A DNA stretch of 64,000 nt from CAJBVG01 sp943371425 (lineage in GTDB: Bacteria > Bacteroidota > Bacteroidia > Sphingobacteriales > Sphingobacteriaceae). Where the stretch lies: contig CALRUR010000009.1 in NCBI GenBank assembly GCA_943371425.1, positions 1 through 64,000 of the forward strand, given 5' to 3'. Within the stretch, counting starts at the first letter, position 1, and each line of letters opens with the position of its first letter. Below are positions 8,523 to 18,500 of this stretch, one piece after another. The notes under the pieces were generated by a model. It was not told the DNA's origin. It ran no database searches and saw only the letters and a list, made by a program, of their open reading frames with translations. A program made the position numbers and the translations under genes.

Positions 8523-11500
8523 GTGAGAACATTGTTTTTTAAAAATAAGCTGTTTTTATTTGTGCTGCTACTGGTTAGTTTAGCACCAAGCTTACTATTT
8601 GCGCAAGCCCAAGGTACACAAACAGAGTTTGGTAAAAATAGAGTTCAATACAAAGATTTCCAATGGTTCTATTATCGCTCCCCACATTTCGATACGTATT
8701 ATTATAAAGATGGTAAAGAGTTGGCTGCTATGGTGGGCAAAATTGCTGAACAGAATTTACGTCAGATAGAAGATTTACTCGACTATAAATTAGAAGGAAG
8801 AATTAAAATTTTATCATATAATAAATTTACCGATTTAAAGCAAACCAATTTAGGCTTAATTACCGATCAACAACAAAATACGGGTGGGCTCACTCAAATT
8901 GTTGGCAATAAATTATTTGTTTTTTTTGATGGTAATACTATTGAACTGCAGAAGCAAATTCGAAAAGGAATTGCACAGATCTTAATTTCAGAATTATTAT
9001 ATGGTGGCAATATTCAAGAAAAAGTTTCGAATTCTACCTTACTAACTTTACCCGATTGGTATTTACCTGGTTTAACATCTTTTTTAGCAGAAGAGTGGAA
9101 CATTCAAATTGAAAATGAATTAAAAGATGGCATTGTGGAAGGACGGTATAAAAAATTTAATCGCATACCAGAAAGAGATGCAACAGCAGTTGGCCATTCT
9201 ATTTGGAAATATGTGGTAGATAATTTTGGCGCTGCTTCTATATCAAACATCGTTTACATGACACGTGTAAACAGAAATGCAGAAAATGGATTTAGCTACA
9301 TAATAGGTCTCGACTTTAAAGAGCTTGGTCCACTTTGGTTAGATTACTACACGAAGCTTTTTAAAAACGACGATTTAAATAAAGAAAAAATAGATCCCAA
9401 AGAACGTTTTGTACACAAAAACAAAAAACGATTTAAAAAATTAAATTACGTACAATTTAAAATTTCACCAGATGGAAAGTCGTATGCTTATGTGGTAAAC
9501 AAAGAGGGAAAATATTTCGTTTATATTTACGATTTAGTAACCAATAAAACGAAGAGAGTTTTTAAAACCGGAATGAAATCGGTTGCCTTTCTTCAACAAT
9601 CTAGTATACCAATTATTACTTGGCACCCAAGCAGTTTCTTACTAGCCATTGCATTCGAAAAACGAAGTATGCCCTTTGTGCAAATTGTAAACTTAAGAGA
9701 TAAAAAAGAATCGATTACCGTAAACATGTATAAGTACGAAAAGATACTCGATTTCGATTATTCAAAAGACGGGCGTAAATGGGTATTGTCTGCTTTACGT
9801 AATGGCCAATCAGATATATATGTTTACGATATACCTTCACGTAGAGACGATCAAATTACGAATGATTGGTTTGATGATTTAACTCCTCGTTTTTTAGAAA
9901 CATCAGATAATATAATTTTTAGTTCGAATAGGAAAGAGGATAGTTTGAAAAATGTATTGTATACAAAATTTCCGAATATAAATTCCTATGATTTATTTCT
10001 GTATAATTATGAACAACGTAACCCAGTGCTTAGCAGAGTTACTAATACACCCTTTGTAAACGAATTTAATCCGGTTAGATTAGATACCATGCAAATGGCT
10101 TATTTAAGTGATGAGTCTGGAATTATAAACAGAAATATTTTAACATTTGATAGCGTTGCACTTTATAGTTTTGATACCACTATTTATTGGTATGATACCA
10201 CCATAACCGTTTACAAAGACACCTTTACCTCTTACCAAGCAAGTAATTACGCAAGAAATATAATAGACCACGATCAGTCGAGAAGAACAAGAAGGTTTTC
10301 TGAAATAATTTCAAAAAATGGTCAATGGCAAATTTTTGTTAAACCAATAAATAAATCAAACCGCGATACAACATTTACAGGTATAACCCCATATGCGTTA
10401 AAACAACAAAAAGCCTTTGTACAAAAAATCGCCAACTTAGAATTTAAAAGGCAACAAGATTCTATCGCGTATGCAGATTCGGTTAGAATGATTGCAATTA
10501 CAGATTCGCTAATTAAACTTGGTACTAACAAGTTAGATTCTGGAACGTATGCACCTGGAGTTTTTGATACCTATTATTTTCAATCAGAATTTCCTAGAAA
10601 AAAATCAGAGCAAACAATTCCTGTTACCCAAAAAACTGCAGATGGATTTCAAATTGTTTACATCAAAAAAGATAAAAAATCAGAGCAACTACAAAAAGCT
10701 AATGCCCCAAGTTTAGAAGATTATTTTAAAAAGTCATCGCCCAAACCATATACACCAGAAATATCTACTAACTATGTGGTTAGCCAAATAGACAATAGCT
10801 CCCTTTCAAATACATATCAGCAGTTTACGGGTGTGGGCCCTATATTTATTAATGCAAATGTAAATGCATTAATAAAATTAGGTACGGCAGATTTGATGGA
10901 AGATTATAGAATTACAGGAGGTTTCAGGCTTGCAGGTAATTTAACCATTCCAGAATATTACTTGAGTTACGAAAACTTAAAAAAGAGATTAGATAAACAA
11001 TTTATTTTTTACAAACAGGGGGGTAATAGTTTCTTTGGTTTTAATGCGGTAAAAACTAATAGTTATGAGTTTAGGTTTGTAGCCAAGTATCCGTTTAACG
11101 AACACAGCGCTTTAAGAGGTTCTGTATTATATCGTAGAGACGAACTTATTTTACTTTCTACAGATAGCTTTAGTATAAATGTTCCTAATTTTTATGCTGA
11201 TAATTTTGGCTACAGATTAGAGTATGTATATGACAATACAATAAGTAAAGGCTTAAATTTATTTAACGGTACACGTTATAAAATATATTTTGAGCAGTTT
11301 AAAGAAATAGGGCAGAACAACGAAAATTTTGGAGAGTTATTAAGATCATTCGCACAGCCTACTCAAAACATGGTTAACTTTGGTTTTGATTATCGTCGTT
11401 ATGAAAGAATTCACCGACAAATTATTTTTGCTGGTAGAGTAGCTGGTTCATCTTCATTGGCCAAACAAAAAGTAATGTATTATTTAGGCGGGGTAGATGG

Positions 11501-11975
11501 TTGGTTTGTTCCAAGGTTTAACAACGATATACAAATTGATCAAACACGAGAATATAAGTACCAAGCATTAGCAACCAACATGCGTGGCTTTACCCAAAAC
11601 ATTAGAAATGGTAATAACTTTTTAGTAGTAAATACAGAAATTCGTTTCCCTGTATTCTCTTATTTTTTAAACAGACCCATAAAATCTGATTTTGTAAAAA
11701 ACTTTCAATTAATGCCCTTTGCAGATGTTGGTGCTGCATGGTTAGGTTCAGATTTATTTAGTGATGAAAACCGATTCAATAGAATTGAAGTGCAAGGCGA
11801 CCCGGTATCTGTTACCGCTATTCAATCTAAATACCCAATTGTAGGAGGTTTCGGCTGGGGTGCAAGGTCTAGGTTGTTGGGTTACTTCGTAAGATTCGAC
11901 ATGGCTTGGGGAGTTCAAAACAACATGGTAGCAGAAAAACCAGTTTACTACGTTTCATTAAGTTTAGACTTTTAA
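8523..11975 (+). CDS. Very large beta-propeller protein with C-terminal Omp85-type barrel
   Basis: An 1150-residue exported protein starting at a GTG, with a signal peptide in residues 1-27 (ending LLFAQ). Residues about 35-270 resemble the peptidase-like N-terminal region of large Bacteroidota TolB-like proteins, but I see no HExxH zinc motif. Residues about 310-560 contain TolB/PD40-type propeller repeats (ISPDGKSYAYV, FDYSKDGRKWVL). A low-complexity Asp/Ser/Lys-rich linker follows. From about 790 to the end there is a beta-barrel with the Omp85 hallmark MRGF at 1020-1023 and a terminal Phe. It is probably anchored in the outer membrane with the propeller in the periplasm. A role in protein translocation or assembly is inferred from domains only. 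Confidence 0.8.
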   Translation: MRTLFFKNKLFLFVLLLVSLAPSLLFAQAQGTQTEFGKNRVQYKDFQWFYYRSPHFDTYYYKDGKELAAMVGKIAEQNLRQIEDLLDYKLEGRIKILSYNKFTDLKQTNLGLITDQQQNTGGLTQIVGNKLFVFFDGNTIELQKQIRKGIAQILISELLYGGNIQEKVSNSTLLTLPDWYLPGLTSFLAEEWNIQIENELKDGIVEGRYKKFNRIPERDATAVGHSIWKYVVDNFGAASISNIVYMTRVNRNAENGFSYIIGLDFKELGPLWLDYYTKLFKNDDLNKEKIDPKERFVHKNKKRFKKLNYVQFKISPDGKSYAYVVNKEGKYFVYIYDLVTNKTKRVFKTGMKSVAFLQQSSIPIITWHPSSFLLAIAFEKRSMPFVQIVNLRDKKESITVNMYKYEKILDFDYSKDGRKWVLSALRNGQSDIYVYDIPSRRDDQITNDWFDDLTPRFLETSDNIIFSSNRKEDSLKNVLYTKFPNINSYDLFLYNYEQRNPVLSRVTNTPFVNEFNPVRLDTMQMAYLSDESGIINRNILTFDSVALYSFDTTIYWYDTTITVYKDTFTSYQASNYARNIIDHDQSRRTRRFSEIISKNGQWQIFVKPINKSNRDTTFTGITPYALKQQKAFVQKIANLEFKRQQDSIAYADSVRMIAITDSLIKLGTNKLDSGTYAPGVFDTYYFQSEFPRKKSEQTIPVTQKTADGFQIVYIKKDKKSEQLQKANAPSLEDYFKKSSPKPYTPEISTNYVVSQIDNSSLSNTYQQFTGVGPIFINANVNALIKLGTADLMEDYRITGGFRLAGNLTIPEYYLSYENLKKRLDKQFIFYKQGGNSFFGFNAVKTNSYEFRFVAKYPFNEHSALRGSVLYRRDELILLSTDSFSINVPNFYADNFGYRLEYVYDNTISKGLNLFNGTRYKIYFEQFKEIGQNNENFGELLRSFAQPTQNMVNFGFDYRRYERIHRQIIFAGRVAGSSSLAKQKVMYYLGGVDGWFVPRFNNDIQIDQTREYKYQALATNMRGFTQNIRNGNNFLVVNTEIRFPVFSYFLNRPIKSDFVKNFQLMPFADVGAAWLGSDLFSDENRFNRIEVQGDPVSVTAIQSKYPIVGGFGWGARSRLLGYFVRFDMAWGVQNNMVAEKPVYYVSLSLDF

Positions 11976-12036
11976 TTTCAAATTTTACTTGACAAAGGGT
12001 AGTATTATTACTACCTTTATTTCGAGGGATTGGGAA

Positions 12037-12192
12037 TTGAAATCAAGAGAGTTTCATATTATTGTAAGGAGGAATGGTTGGAGATTAATTAAATCGGAAG
12101 GAAGCCATTACATATACGAAAAGAATGGGTTCAAATACCCTGTTCCGTTTCATGGTTCTAAAGAAGTACCTGAAGGCTTAAAAAAAAAATGA
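12037..12192 (+). CDS. hicA: HicA-family toxin, frame broken at an A9 run
   Basis: HicA toxins are small double-stranded-RNA-binding-fold mRNA interferases. Here the TTG at 12037 gives the classical beginning MKSREF, then NGWRLIKSEGSHYIY with the catalytic His in GSH, and PVPFHGSKEVPEGL. The frame stops at TGA 12190-12192 immediately after nine A residues at 12181-12189. A -1 shift there (equal to one extra A) continues as KKKMNKDMGLII and stops at 12218, restoring the normal HicA C-terminal helix and length of about 60 residues. In-frame upstream extension to a TTG at 11989 is unlike the family. The gene may be a decayed toxin, need slippage, or reflect a homopolymer error. Confidence 0.75.
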   Translation: MKSREFHIIVRRNGWRLIKSEGSHYIYEKNGFKYPVPFHGSKEVPEGLKKK

Positions 12193-12228
12193 ATAAAGAT
12201 ATGGGCTTAATTATTTGATATTAAAAAA

Positions 12229-12615
12229 TTGAATATAATTATAGAAAGAGGAGTAGATGTGTATGCTGCATATTCTGATAAGTTTGCAGGACTCTATGCT
12301 TCTGGAGATAGTGTAGAGGAAGTAAAAAAGAGTATTGAAAAATCAATTAAATTATATGTAAAATATAACGATGATAAAGTAGCTAATTATTTAAAATCTG
12401 ATTATATAATAGAGTATACTTTTGATTTAGAAAGTTTTTTTAACTACTACAATGGAGTATTTACAAAATCTGGTTTAGAAAAAATCACAGGAATTAATCA
12501 AAAACAAATTCAACACTATGCTTCTGGTTTAAAAAAACCAAGGTTAGTTCAACGTAAAAAAATAGAACAGGCACTGCATAAACTTGGAGATGAATTAAAA
12601 TCTATTAGCTTTTAA
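12229..12615 (+). CDS. hicB: HicB-family antitoxin
   Basis: A 128-residue antitoxin. The N-terminal half (NIIIERGVDVYAAYSD, then GDSVEEVKKSIEKSIKL) is the degenerate RNase H-like HicB fold that blocks HicA. The C-terminal part (LEKITGINQKQIQHYASGLKK) is a helix-turn-helix DNA-binding domain used for autoregulation. The start is unusual: the only standard candidate is the TTG at 12229. Homologues begin MKK before this point, which would correspond to an ATT codon at 12220. It follows hicA by about ten bases after the frameshift-corrected stop and converges on the EamA gene with seven bases between stops. Confidence 0.88.
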   Translation: MNIIIERGVDVYAAYSDKFAGLYASGDSVEEVKKSIEKSIKLYVKYNDDKVANYLKSDYIIEYTFDLESFFNYYNGVFTKSGLEKITGINQKQIQHYASGLKKPRLVQRKKIEQALHKLGDELKSISF

Positions 12616-12622
12616 TTCAATA

Positions 12623-13531
12623 TCATTTCTCTTTAATCTGAATACTAAACATCCCTCTAATAAATGAGTAATTAAACAAGATTACAGATATTAGTAATAT
12701 AAAATACGCAATCATTTTTTGTAAAGTGCTGCTCTCCTCAAAATAAAAGAACGCAACCAAAAATGCCACAATAGGATTTATATAAATTAAAATACCCATT
12801 GTTGAAGAGGGCATTCCAATTAAAGCATATAAACTTAAAAACAAGGGAATAATAGTAAAACAAACAGATATAATTAAAATCTGTGTCCAGAAATGAACAT
12901 CGGTTGTAAACTCAATGTTTCCAGTGCTTATAAAGGGTAGTATTAATACAGATGATATTAATAGCTGCACCATCAATACATTCATTTTATCTAAACCTTC
13001 TATTCTTTTTTGAAGCATTAAATAAGCTGCATACAATACCGCAATTATTACCGAATATATTACTTCAGTAATAAACCCAAGTGATAGAAATGCAATACTT
13101 AAAAAACATAAGGCAATTGAAATCCATTTAATGGTACTCAACTTTTCTTTCAAAAATATAAAAGCAAAAACTGCAGTAATAATTGGGCAAACCATGTATG
13201 CAAAGGCACCCGCTTGCACACTTACATGGTTTATTACATAAATAAAAGCAAACCAATTGGCTGTAACAAATAGAGAGGAGTAAAGAATACGAAGTAATAA
13301 CTGATTTCTGTTCTTCTTGTCAAGCGATTCTAAAAAATCTACGTCACGTTTAAATATTTTCCTTCTTATTACTAAAGAAATAACAATAGTAATAAGCAAG
13401 GAAGTTAATACCCTAAAAACTAATATTTGCATAGAAGGATGATCTTTTATACTTCTTAATGAAATAGAAAAGAAGCCCCAAATAATGGAGGATGCTGCGC
13501 CTGCAATGAAATATTTCGCTCTAGAGTTCAA
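12623..13531 (-). CDS. EamA/RarD-type DMT transporter
   Basis: A 302-residue inner-membrane protein with about ten hydrophobic helices in two EamA repeats. The N-terminus (SIIWGFFSISLRSI) and the conserved loop FIFLKEKLSTIKW resemble RarD-like drug/metabolite exporters. The start is a TTG one base after the ridA stop (TAG-C-TTG), so translation is coupled to ridA. It is the last gene of the purD operon. The substrate is unknown; RarD-like proteins are often annotated as chloramphenicol-sensitive, but export of amino acids or nucleobases is equally possible. Confidence 0.85.
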   Translation of the reverse strand: MNSRAKYFIAGAASSIIWGFFSISLRSIKDHPSMQILVFRVLTSLLITIVISLVIRRKIFKRDVDFLESLDKKNRNQLLLRILYSSLFVTANWFAFIYVINHVSVQAGAFAYMVCPIITAVFAFIFLKEKLSTIKWISIALCFLSIAFLSLGFITEVIYSVIIAVLYAAYLMLQKRIEGLDKMNVLMVQLLISSVLILPFISTGNIEFTTDVHFWTQILIISVCFTIIPLFLSLYALIGMPSSTMGILIYINPIVAFLVAFFYFEESSTLQKMIAYFILLISVILFNYSFIRGMFSIQIKEK

Positions 13532-13532
13532 G

Positions 13533-13910
13533 CTATTTAGATGCTATCATAGAAATTTCAACGTTTACACTTTTAGGTAAACCTAATACTGCAACCGTTT
13601 CTCGTGCAGGGTAATCGCCATCAAAATATGTATGGTAAATTTCGTTTACTTGTGCGAAGTGCGACATGTCTGATAAAAAAATACTAGTTTTTACTACGTT
13701 AGAAAAATCCATTTCAGCTTCGGTTAATATCGCTTTTAAGTTTTTCATTACTTGGTGGGTCTCAACTTCAATATCGCCCAAAAGCAAATGGTCGTTCTCT
13801 GGGTTAATGGCAATTTGCCCAGAAATAAATAACATATTTCCTGACATTATCGCCTGATTATACGGGCCAATGGGAGCCGGTGCGTTATTCGTTTTAATTA
13901 TCTTTTTCAT
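13533..13910 (-). CDS. ridA: RidA family imine deaminase
   Basis: A 125-residue YjgF/YER057c/UK114 protein that hydrolyses reactive enamines and imines produced by PLP enzymes, protecting metabolism from 2-aminoacrylate damage. Family landmarks are APAPIGPYNQAI near the start, FISGQIAINP, and the catalytic arginine in YPARETVAV. It is a trimer in the cytoplasm in characterised members. It lies between the 49-aa membrane protein gene (9-base gap) and the EamA gene (1-base gap) in one operon headed by purD. Confidence 0.95.
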   Translation of the reverse strand: MKKIIKTNNAPAPIGPYNQAIMSGNMLFISGQIAINPENDHLLLGDIEVETHQVMKNLKAILTEAEMDFSNVVKTSIFLSDMSHFAQVNEIYHTYFDGDYPARETVAVLGLPKSVNVEISMIASK

Positions 13911-13919
13911 TCGTTTTAA

Positions 13920-14069
13920 TTATAATAATTTTCTAATGATGTAAACACTTAAGGCAATGATAAACATCAGTATAGAAATTTTATTGATAGTGTGCATTGC
14001 ACGGATGTTAAAATTACTTGGCCTGTTTGGATCTTTTTTTCTGAAAAAATAAGTTAGTACCTCTTTCAT
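13920..14069 (-). CDS. 49-residue membrane protein, DUF6728-like
   Basis: A small gene between purD and ridA, in the same strand and with short gaps of 12 and 9 bases. It begins with an ATG at 14069 (MKEVLTYFFRKKDPN) and ends at TAA 13922-13920. The N-terminal half is basic with the string KKDPNRPSN, then HTINKIS leads into one hydrophobic helix (residues about 31-46). The pattern matches, from memory, a conserved Bacteroidota single-pass protein family labelled DUF6728; this should be confirmed by a profile search. No function is known. Confidence 0.7.
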   Translation of the reverse strand: MKEVLTYFFRKKDPNRPSNFNIRAMHTINKISILMFIIALSVYIIRKLL

Positions 14070-14081
14070 AATTTTATATTT

Positions 14082-15359
14082 TTAAACTGATAAATCTTTA
14101 CCAATATCTCTTCGAAAGTACTTGCCTTCAAATTGAATTTGCTCGGCATATTGATTGGATCTGCGTAAAGCTTCCTCCTTATCAATATCTAAACTAGTTA
14201 CCGCTATAACTCTACCACCGTTAGATACTACTTTGCCATCTAACACTTTCGTACCTGCATGAAACACATGAGTGTATTCTATGTTTTCCAGCTGGCTAAT
14301 TTCTTTGCCTTTTTCATACTCACCTGGGTAACCACCAGCTACCAACATTACGGTTGCTGCATGGCGCGGGTCTGTTATCATTTTCTTTTCACTTAACCTG
14401 CTTTCTGCAACCGCTAAAAATAAATCAAGCAAATCATTCTGTATTCTTGGAACAACGCTTTCTGTTTCTGGGTCGCCCATTCTTACATTATATTCTATTA
14501 CATACGGCTCGCCGTTTACATTCATCAATCCAACAAATATAAAACCTCTGTAATCAATTTCTTCTTCAATTAAGCCTTCAACCGTTGGTATAATAATTTG
14601 GTCTTCTACTTTTTCCATAAAAGTTTTGTCGGCAAAAGGTACAGGAGAAATAGAGCCCATGCCACCAGTATTTAAACCGGTATCTCCTTCACCAATTCTT
14701 TTATAGTCTTTAGCCTCAGGTAAAATGAGGTAATGGAAATTATCAAACAATACAAAAACAGAAAGCTCTATGCCGCTTAAAAACTCTTCCACAACTACTT
14801 TCTGACTTGCTTCGCCAAACTTAGCTTCTTCCAACATCAACCTCAGTTCGTTTTTTGCTTCCTCTCTACTTTCGCAAATAAGTACGCCTTTACCAGCTGC
14901 TAAACCATCGGCTTTTAATACAATTGGTAAGGTATGGTTATCTAAATATGCTAAACCTTTTTCTAATTCATCTTTTGTAAATGTTTCGTATGCAGCGGTT
15001 GGTATATTATGTCTTTGCATAAACCGCTTACTGAAATCTTTACTTCCTTCTAATTCCGCACCCTTTTTACTTGGGCCAATTACCGCTATGTGTTCAATTT
15101 CTTCGTCATCAGCAAAAAAATCAACAATACCCTTAACTAATGGATCTTCTGGCCCTACCACCACCATGTTTATATCTTGCTCAATGCAGAAGTTTTTGAT
15201 GGCATCAAAATCTGTAGCCGCCATCTCTACATTCTTTCCATATGCTTGTGTTCCAGCATTTCCGGGTGCAATAAATAGTTGTTCGCATTCTTCACTTTGA
15301 CTAATTTTCCAAGCAAATGCCGATTCTCTTCCTCCAGAGCCTAATAGTAAGATGTTCAT
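14082..15359 (-). CDS. purD: Phosphoribosylamine-glycine ligase
   Basis: A 425-residue ATP-grasp enzyme joining glycine to phosphoribosylamine to make GAR in purine synthesis. It has the N-terminal MNILLLGSGGRESAF, the ATP-grasp segment LPIVLKADGLAAGKGV, the TGGMGSISP loop and the metal-binding NVRMGDPETE. Length is normal. It is the first gene of the unit purD / small membrane protein / ridA / EamA. The region to secA, 15360-15549, holds the divergent promoters; a -7-like box TAACTTTG reads leftward at 15382-15375 without a clear -33 partner. Confidence 0.96.
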   Translation of the reverse strand: MNILLLGSGGRESAFAWKISQSEECEQLFIAPGNAGTQAYGKNVEMAATDFDAIKNFCIEQDINMVVVGPEDPLVKGIVDFFADDEEIEHIAVIGPSKKGAELEGSKDFSKRFMQRHNIPTAAYETFTKDELEKGLAYLDNHTLPIVLKADGLAAGKGVLICESREEAKNELRLMLEEAKFGEASQKVVVEEFLSGIELSVFVLFDNFHYLILPEAKDYKRIGEGDTGLNTGGMGSISPVPFADKTFMEKVEDQIIIPTVEGLIEEEIDYRGFIFVGLMNVNGEPYVIEYNVRMGDPETESVVPRIQNDLLDLFLAVAESRLSEKKMITDPRHAATVMLVAGGYPGEYEKGKEISQLENIEYTHVFHAGTKVLDGKVVSNGGRVIAVTSLDIDKEEALRRSNQYAEQIQFEGKYFRRDIGKDLSV

Positions 15360-15549
15360 TTATCTAATTTTCGCCAAAGTTAATTATTTATTGCTTTTAT
15401 CTCTACTGAGCAAAATCTTTACAAATAGCCTGTGCGCAAATTAGCTTATTAGCTATTTTTCGAATATATTTGTTCCTTATGCCATTCTGTCAAAACATTA
15501 GCTTTGGCTAGACTTTTGGTAATAGTGTACAAACAAATAATAAAAATTC

Positions 15550-18500
15550 ATGTCAAATTTCATTTCATCTTTTGTATCGAAGGTTTTCGGGAATAAGTCA
15601 GATAGAGATATAAAAGAAATCAGTCCAATTATCGAGAAGATTAATACTGAATTTCAAAAATTGCAGTCAATTAGTCACGATGAACTTCGTGCTAAAACCG
15701 CTCAATTTAAAGCTCGTATTAAAGAATATACTTCAGAAATTTCATCGGAGTTATCAGAAATTAGAAGCCGTATAGAGAAAGAACCAGACATGGATATTTC
15801 TGATAAGGTTGATTTGTATGATAGAATCGACAAATTGGAGAAGAATGAAAACGAACTTATAGAGCAAGTATTAAAAGAAATTTTACCAGAAGCATTTGCA
15901 GTGGTTAAAGAAACGGCTCGTAGGTTTTCTACCAACGAATTTATTGAAGTTACTGCAACAGATGCCGATAGAGAATTGGCAGCAAATAAAGAAAACGTAG
16001 TTATAAAAGGCGAAAAAGCAACACATGCAAGCACATGGATGGCTGCCGGAAACCCAATGAAATGGGAGATGGTGCATTACGATGTGCAGTTAATTGGTGG
16101 TAGCGTTTTACACAGTGGTAAAATTGCGGAGATGGGAACTGGTGAGGGTAAAACCTTGGTAGCAACTTTGCCTGCTTACCTAAATGCTATTGCTGGTAAA
16201 GGGGTGCACATTGTAACTGTAAACGATTATTTGGCGCGAAGAGATAGTGAATGGATGGGCCCATTGTATGAGTTCCACGGTTTAACTGTTGATTGTATTG
16301 ATAAACATCAGCCAAACTCTCCGGAGCGTAGAAAAGCATATCAAGCAGACATTACCTTTGGAACAAATAACGAATTTGGTTTCGATTATTTGAGAGATAA
16401 CATGGCGCATAGCCCAGAAGATTTAGTGCAGCGTAAATTACATTATGCAATGGTGGATGAGGTGGATTCGGTTTTAATTGACGATGCTCGTACACCTTTA
16501 ATTATTTCTGGTCCTATTCCTCGTGGCGATCAGCATGAGTTTTACGATTTAAAACCACGCATAGAACGTTTGGTAAATGCTCAAAAGAATTTTATTAATA
16601 CCGCATTATTAGATGCTAAAAAATTAATTTCAGAAAATAAAGTTGACGACGGTGGACTTGCTTTACTTAGAGCATTTAGAGGTTTACCAAAAAGTAAAGC
16701 ATTGATTAAGTTTTTAAGTGAAACAGGAATGAAACAAATCCTCACTAAAACAGAAAATCAATACATGCAAGATCAGCAAAGAGAAATGCATAAAGTAGAT
16801 GCCGAGTTATTTTTTGTAATTGATGAAAAAAATAATTCTATCGAATTAACAGAAAAAGGAATTGAGTTAATTACTGCAAGTGGCGAAGATCAAAACTTTT
16901 TTGTATTGCCAGATGTAGGTTCTGAAATTGCTGAAATTGAAAAATCAACTTTAACAGACCAAGAAAAAATTACTCGTAAAGATGAGTTAATGCGCGACTT
17001 CTCTATTAAGTCGGAACGTATACATTCAGTAAATCAATTATTAAAAGCATATACCTTATTTGAAAAAGATGTAGAGTATATTATTGATGGTGGTAAAATA
17101 AAAATTGTTGATGAGCAAACAGGTCGTATTATGGAAGGCCGCCGCTACTCAGATGGTTTGCACCAAGCAATAGAAGCAAAAGAAAATGTAAAAGTAGAAG
17201 ATGCTACACAAACCTACGCAACTGTAACGCTTCAAAATTATTTCCGTATGTATCATAAATTGTGTGGTATGACGGGTACTGCAACTACAGAGGCAGGTGA
17301 GTTTTGGGAAATTTATAAATTAGATGTAGTTGAAATTCCAACAAACAGACCTATTTCTAGAAAAGATAGTGAGGATAAAGTTTATAAATCTAAGCGCGAA
17401 AAATACAATGCAGTTGTAGAAGAAATTGTAGAGTTAACAACCAACGGACGACCAGTATTAGTAGGTACCACTTCGGTAGAAATTTCTGAGTTGCTTAGTC
17501 GTATGTTAAAGTTGCGCGGTATTAAACACCAAGTGTTAAATGCTAAGTTACACCAACGTGAGGCAGATATTGTTGCAGAGGCAGGTAAAGCTGGAACTGT
17601 AACAATTGCTACCAACATGGCGGGTCGTGGTACGGATATTAAATTAGGCCCAGGTGTAAAAGACGCTGGAGGTTTAGCAATTATTGGTACCGAAAGACAT
17701 GAGTCGCGACGTGTAGACAGACAGTTGCGTGGACGTTCGGGCCGACAAGGAGATCCGGGTTCTACGCAGTTTTTCGTTTCGTTGGAAGATGATTTGATGC
17801 GTATGTTTGGTTCTGGTAGAATTGCATCGTTAATGGATAGAATGGGATTAGAAGAAGGAGAAGTTATTCAGCATTCAATGATTACTAAATCAATAGAACG
17901 TGCACAGAAAAAAGTAGAAGAAAATAACTTCGGTGTTCGTAAGCGTTTGTTAGAGTATGATGATGTGATGAACTCACAACGTACAGTAATTTATGCGAAG
18001 CGCCACAATGCTTTATTTGGTGAGCGTTTAGAGGTAGATATTGATAATATGTTGATGGATATTTGTGAAGAATTAGCTTCGCAATATCAAGATGAAAAAA
18101 ATTACGAAGGCTTCAGGCTAGAAATGATTCGTTTGTTCTCAACAGACATCGATATTTCTGAATCAGAATTTATGGGAGAAAAACCTGCTAACATCGCCAC
18201 TAAATTATACCATCACTTAACAGAATTTTATACTCGCAAATCTGCACGCATGGCAGAGGTTGCAATGCCAGTAATTAAAGATGTTTTCGAAAGTAGAGGA
18301 CAAACTATAGAAAACATTGTAGTACCATTTACAGATGGGATGCGTCAAATTCAGATTACCACTAATTTGAAAAAAGCATATGATAGTAATGGGAAAGAAT
18401 TAGTAAAATCGTTTGAACGTTCGGTAAGTTTAGCTTTAATTGATGATGCTTGGAAAGAACATTTACGTGAGATGGATGAGTTAAAGCAATCGGTACAAAA

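Noticed and set aside
11989..12036. N-terminal extension of HicA from the TTG at 11989
   Set aside because: The extra residues do not resemble HicA, whereas the internal TTG at 12037 gives the classical beginning MKSREF.
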